NCBI GenBank assembly: GCA_902494465.1
Contig: CABUTH010000095.1
Span: forward strand, 1-7,489
DNA length: 7,489 nt
DNA from: an uncultured Collinsella sp.
Lineage (GTDB): Bacteria; Actinomycetota; Coriobacteriia; Coriobacteriales; Coriobacteriaceae
Direction of reading: 5' to 3'
This document shows, one piece after another, positions 6,273 to 7,489 of the stretch (its first letter is position 1; the number at the start of each line of letters is the position of its first letter). The translations under genes and the position numbers were made by a program. The notes below the pieces were generated by a model. It was not told where the DNA came from and made no database searches. It saw nothing but the letters and a program-made list of their open reading frames with translations.

Positions 6273-7489
6273 ATGATTATCATCAAAAACGGCGCGCTCG
6301 TGACGCCACAGGGGCTTCGCCACGCCGATCTTGCCATGGATGGCGATAAGATCGTGCGGATCGCCGCGGCGATTGAGCCTGCCGAGGGCGATACCGTCGA
6401 GGATGCCACGGGCTGCTGGGTGTTTCCCGGCTTTATCGACGGCCACACGCACATGCAGTGCTGGACCGGCATGGATTGGACGGCCGATAGCTTTGAGACC
6501 GGCACGTGCGCGGCTGCCTGCGGCGGTACGACGACCATCGTGGACTACGCGACGGCCGATCGCGGCGTGACCATGCCCGACGCCCTTGCCGAGTGGCATC
6601 GCCGTGCCGACGGAACCTGCACGGCCAACTACGCCTTTCATATGGCACTCGCCGAGTGGAATGAGCGCAACCGCGCCGATCTTTCGGCTATGCGCGAGGC
6701 GGGCGTATCGTCGTTTAAGACCTACTTTGCCTACGATCATTTGCGCCTGGACGATGCCGAGACGCTCGAGGTGCTCGAGGAGCTCAAGCGTATTGGCGGT
6801 ATCCTGTGCGTGCATTGCGAGAACGGTACGCTGGTGAATGAGCTGCAGAAGCGCGTGTTTGAGCAGGGTATCCACGGGCCCGAGGGCCATGCGCTCAGCC
6901 GTCCGGATGTGTGCGAGGCCGAGGCAGTGAGCCGTCTGCTATACCTGGCGCACCTGGCCGGCGACGCACCGGTCAACGTGGTGCACCTTTCGACCAAGCT
7001 GGGGCTCGAGGCCATCCGTGCCGCCAAGGCGCGCGGGCAGAAGAATATCTATGTCGAGACCTGCCCTCAGTATCTGATGCTCGACGATACGTGCTATTTG
7101 GAGCAGGGCGAGGACGGCTTTGCGGGCGCCAAATATGTGATGAGCCCGCCGCTGCGCCATGCGGGTGACCGTGCGGCCCTGCGCGAGGCGCTTGTGGCCG
7201 GCGAGATCGATACTATCGCGACCGATCACTGCAGCTTTAACCTGCACGGGCAAAAGGACCGCGGGCGCGACGACTTCCGCGCGATTCCCAACGGCGGACC
7301 CGGTGTGGAGCATCGCCCCGTCGCGATCGCTACGAGCTGTGAGGGGCAGCTGGGTCCTGAGGAGCTGTGCCGCTTGATGAGCGAGAATCCGGCGCGCGTC
7401 TTTGGCATGTATCCGCGCAAGGGATGTCTTGCCGAGGGCTCCGATGCCGACGTGTGCGTGTGGGATCCCCAGGCACGCTGGACCATTAG
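6273..7489 (+). CDS. hydA: Dihydropyrimidinase/hydantoinase (HydA/HyuA type), cut by right edge
   Basis: 405 complete codons are open from ATG 6273 to the window end, and the gene continues beyond it. Family members are about 460 residues, so roughly 50 are missing. The enzyme is a metal-dependent cyclic amidohydrolase that opens dihydropyrimidine- or hydantoin-like rings to ureido acids. Ligands are visible: H58 and H60 in FIDGHTH, the carbamylated lysine K149 in SSFKTYFAY, H181 in VHCENG, H238 in VVHLS and D318 in IATDHCSF. HALSRPDVCEAEA (206-218), VETCPQYLMLD (261-271), SPPLR (291-295) and PGVEHR (343-348) resemble E. coli HyuA (YgeZ) from memory. AAGGAG (6262-6267), overlapping the mocA stop, is 5 nt from the ATG, indicating tight coupling. 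The TAG formed by the last three bases is out of frame; the frame reads W-T-I then AG. In this context it likely supplies ureido substrates to YgeW and YgeY. Confidence 0.93.
   Translation, partial: MIIIKNGALVTPQGLRHADLAMDGDKIVRIAAAIEPAEGDTVEDATGCWVFPGFIDGHTHMQCWTGMDWTADSFETGTCAAACGGTTTIVDYATADRGVTMPDALAEWHRRADGTCTANYAFHMALAEWNERNRADLSAMREAGVSSFKTYFAYDHLRLDDAETLEVLEELKRIGGILCVHCENGTLVNELQKRVFEQGIHGPEGHALSRPDVCEAEAVSRLLYLAHLAGDAPVNVVHLSTKLGLEAIRAAKARGQKNIYVETCPQYLMLDDTCYLEQGEDGFAGAKYVMSPPLRHAGDRAALREALVAGEIDTIATDHCSFNLHGQKDRGRDDFRAIPNGGPGVEHRPVAIATSCEGQLGPEELCRLMSENPARVFGMYPRKGCLAEGSDADVCVWDPQARWTI

Noticed and set aside
7487..7489. TAG at the very end of the window as the stop codon of the dihydropyrimidinase gene.
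   Set aside because: It is out of frame. Counting from ATG 6273 the last codons read TGG ACC ATT followed by AG, and the protein is still about 50 residues short of family length.
428..7489. In-frame TGA codons that could encode selenocysteine, considered because the related clusters are linked to selenium.
   Set aside because: All plus-strand genes read through at normal family lengths without an internal TGA, so nothing in this window is a selenoprotein.
1..7489. CRISPR arrays, insertion sequences, tRNA or rRNA genes, and phage features.
   Set aside because: No regularly spaced repeats, transposase-like frames, terminal inverted repeats or recognisable structural RNA genes were seen. The window looks like ordinary chromosomal metabolic DNA.

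Overview
The window is about 60% G+C, with C-ending codons dominating the longer genes and strong AGGAGG-type ribosome binding sites. Gene content and protein style resemble a gut actinobacterium of the class Coriobacteriia (Collinsella-like). That placement rests on overall impression and has not been tested by a search.

Layout. On the minus strand at the left edge is the first 50 codons of a YheO-like (PAS_6) transcriptional regulator. It diverges from everything else across a 277-bp intergenic region that holds two copies of the palindrome AACAAA-N3-TTTGTT, about five helical turns apart. To the right, all genes are on the plus strand: dpaL/ygeX (diaminopropionate ammonia-lyase, 428-1642), ygeY (M20-family metallohydrolase, 1717-3102), ygeW (knotted carbamoyltransferase, 3304-4506) and arcC/yqeA (carbamate kinase, 4521-5471). 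An intrinsic terminator-like hairpin follows (5489-5524). After a 124-nt leader come mocA/ygfJ (molybdenum cofactor cytidylyltransferase, 5649-6263) and a dihydropyrimidinase/hydantoinase (hydA/hyuA) that starts at 6273 and is still open at the right edge.

How the genes fit together. Every complete gene has a counterpart in the Escherichia coli ygeW-ygeX-ygeY-hyuA-yqeA-ygfJ-ygfK-ssnA-ygfM-xdhD cluster, which recent work has connected to anaerobic purine and uric acid breakdown in gut bacteria. The chemistry is coherent. The hydantoinase-type enzyme opens a ring to give a ureido acid. YgeW can remove a carbamoyl group as carbamoyl phosphate, and carbamate kinase turns that into ATP, ammonia and CO2. 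YgeY is a plausible hydrolase for the remaining ureido or amide bond, and DpaL converts 2,3-diaminopropionate to pyruvate and two ammonia. MocA matures the molybdenum cofactor needed by a purine hydroxylase, which is not in this window and is probably downstream.

The system is therefore probably not wholly undescribed. The parts least explained by known biology are regulatory: the YheO-type regulator with twin palindromes, the hairpin-rich 201-nt leader of ygeW with a possible occluded ribosome binding site, and the terminator that splits the cluster.
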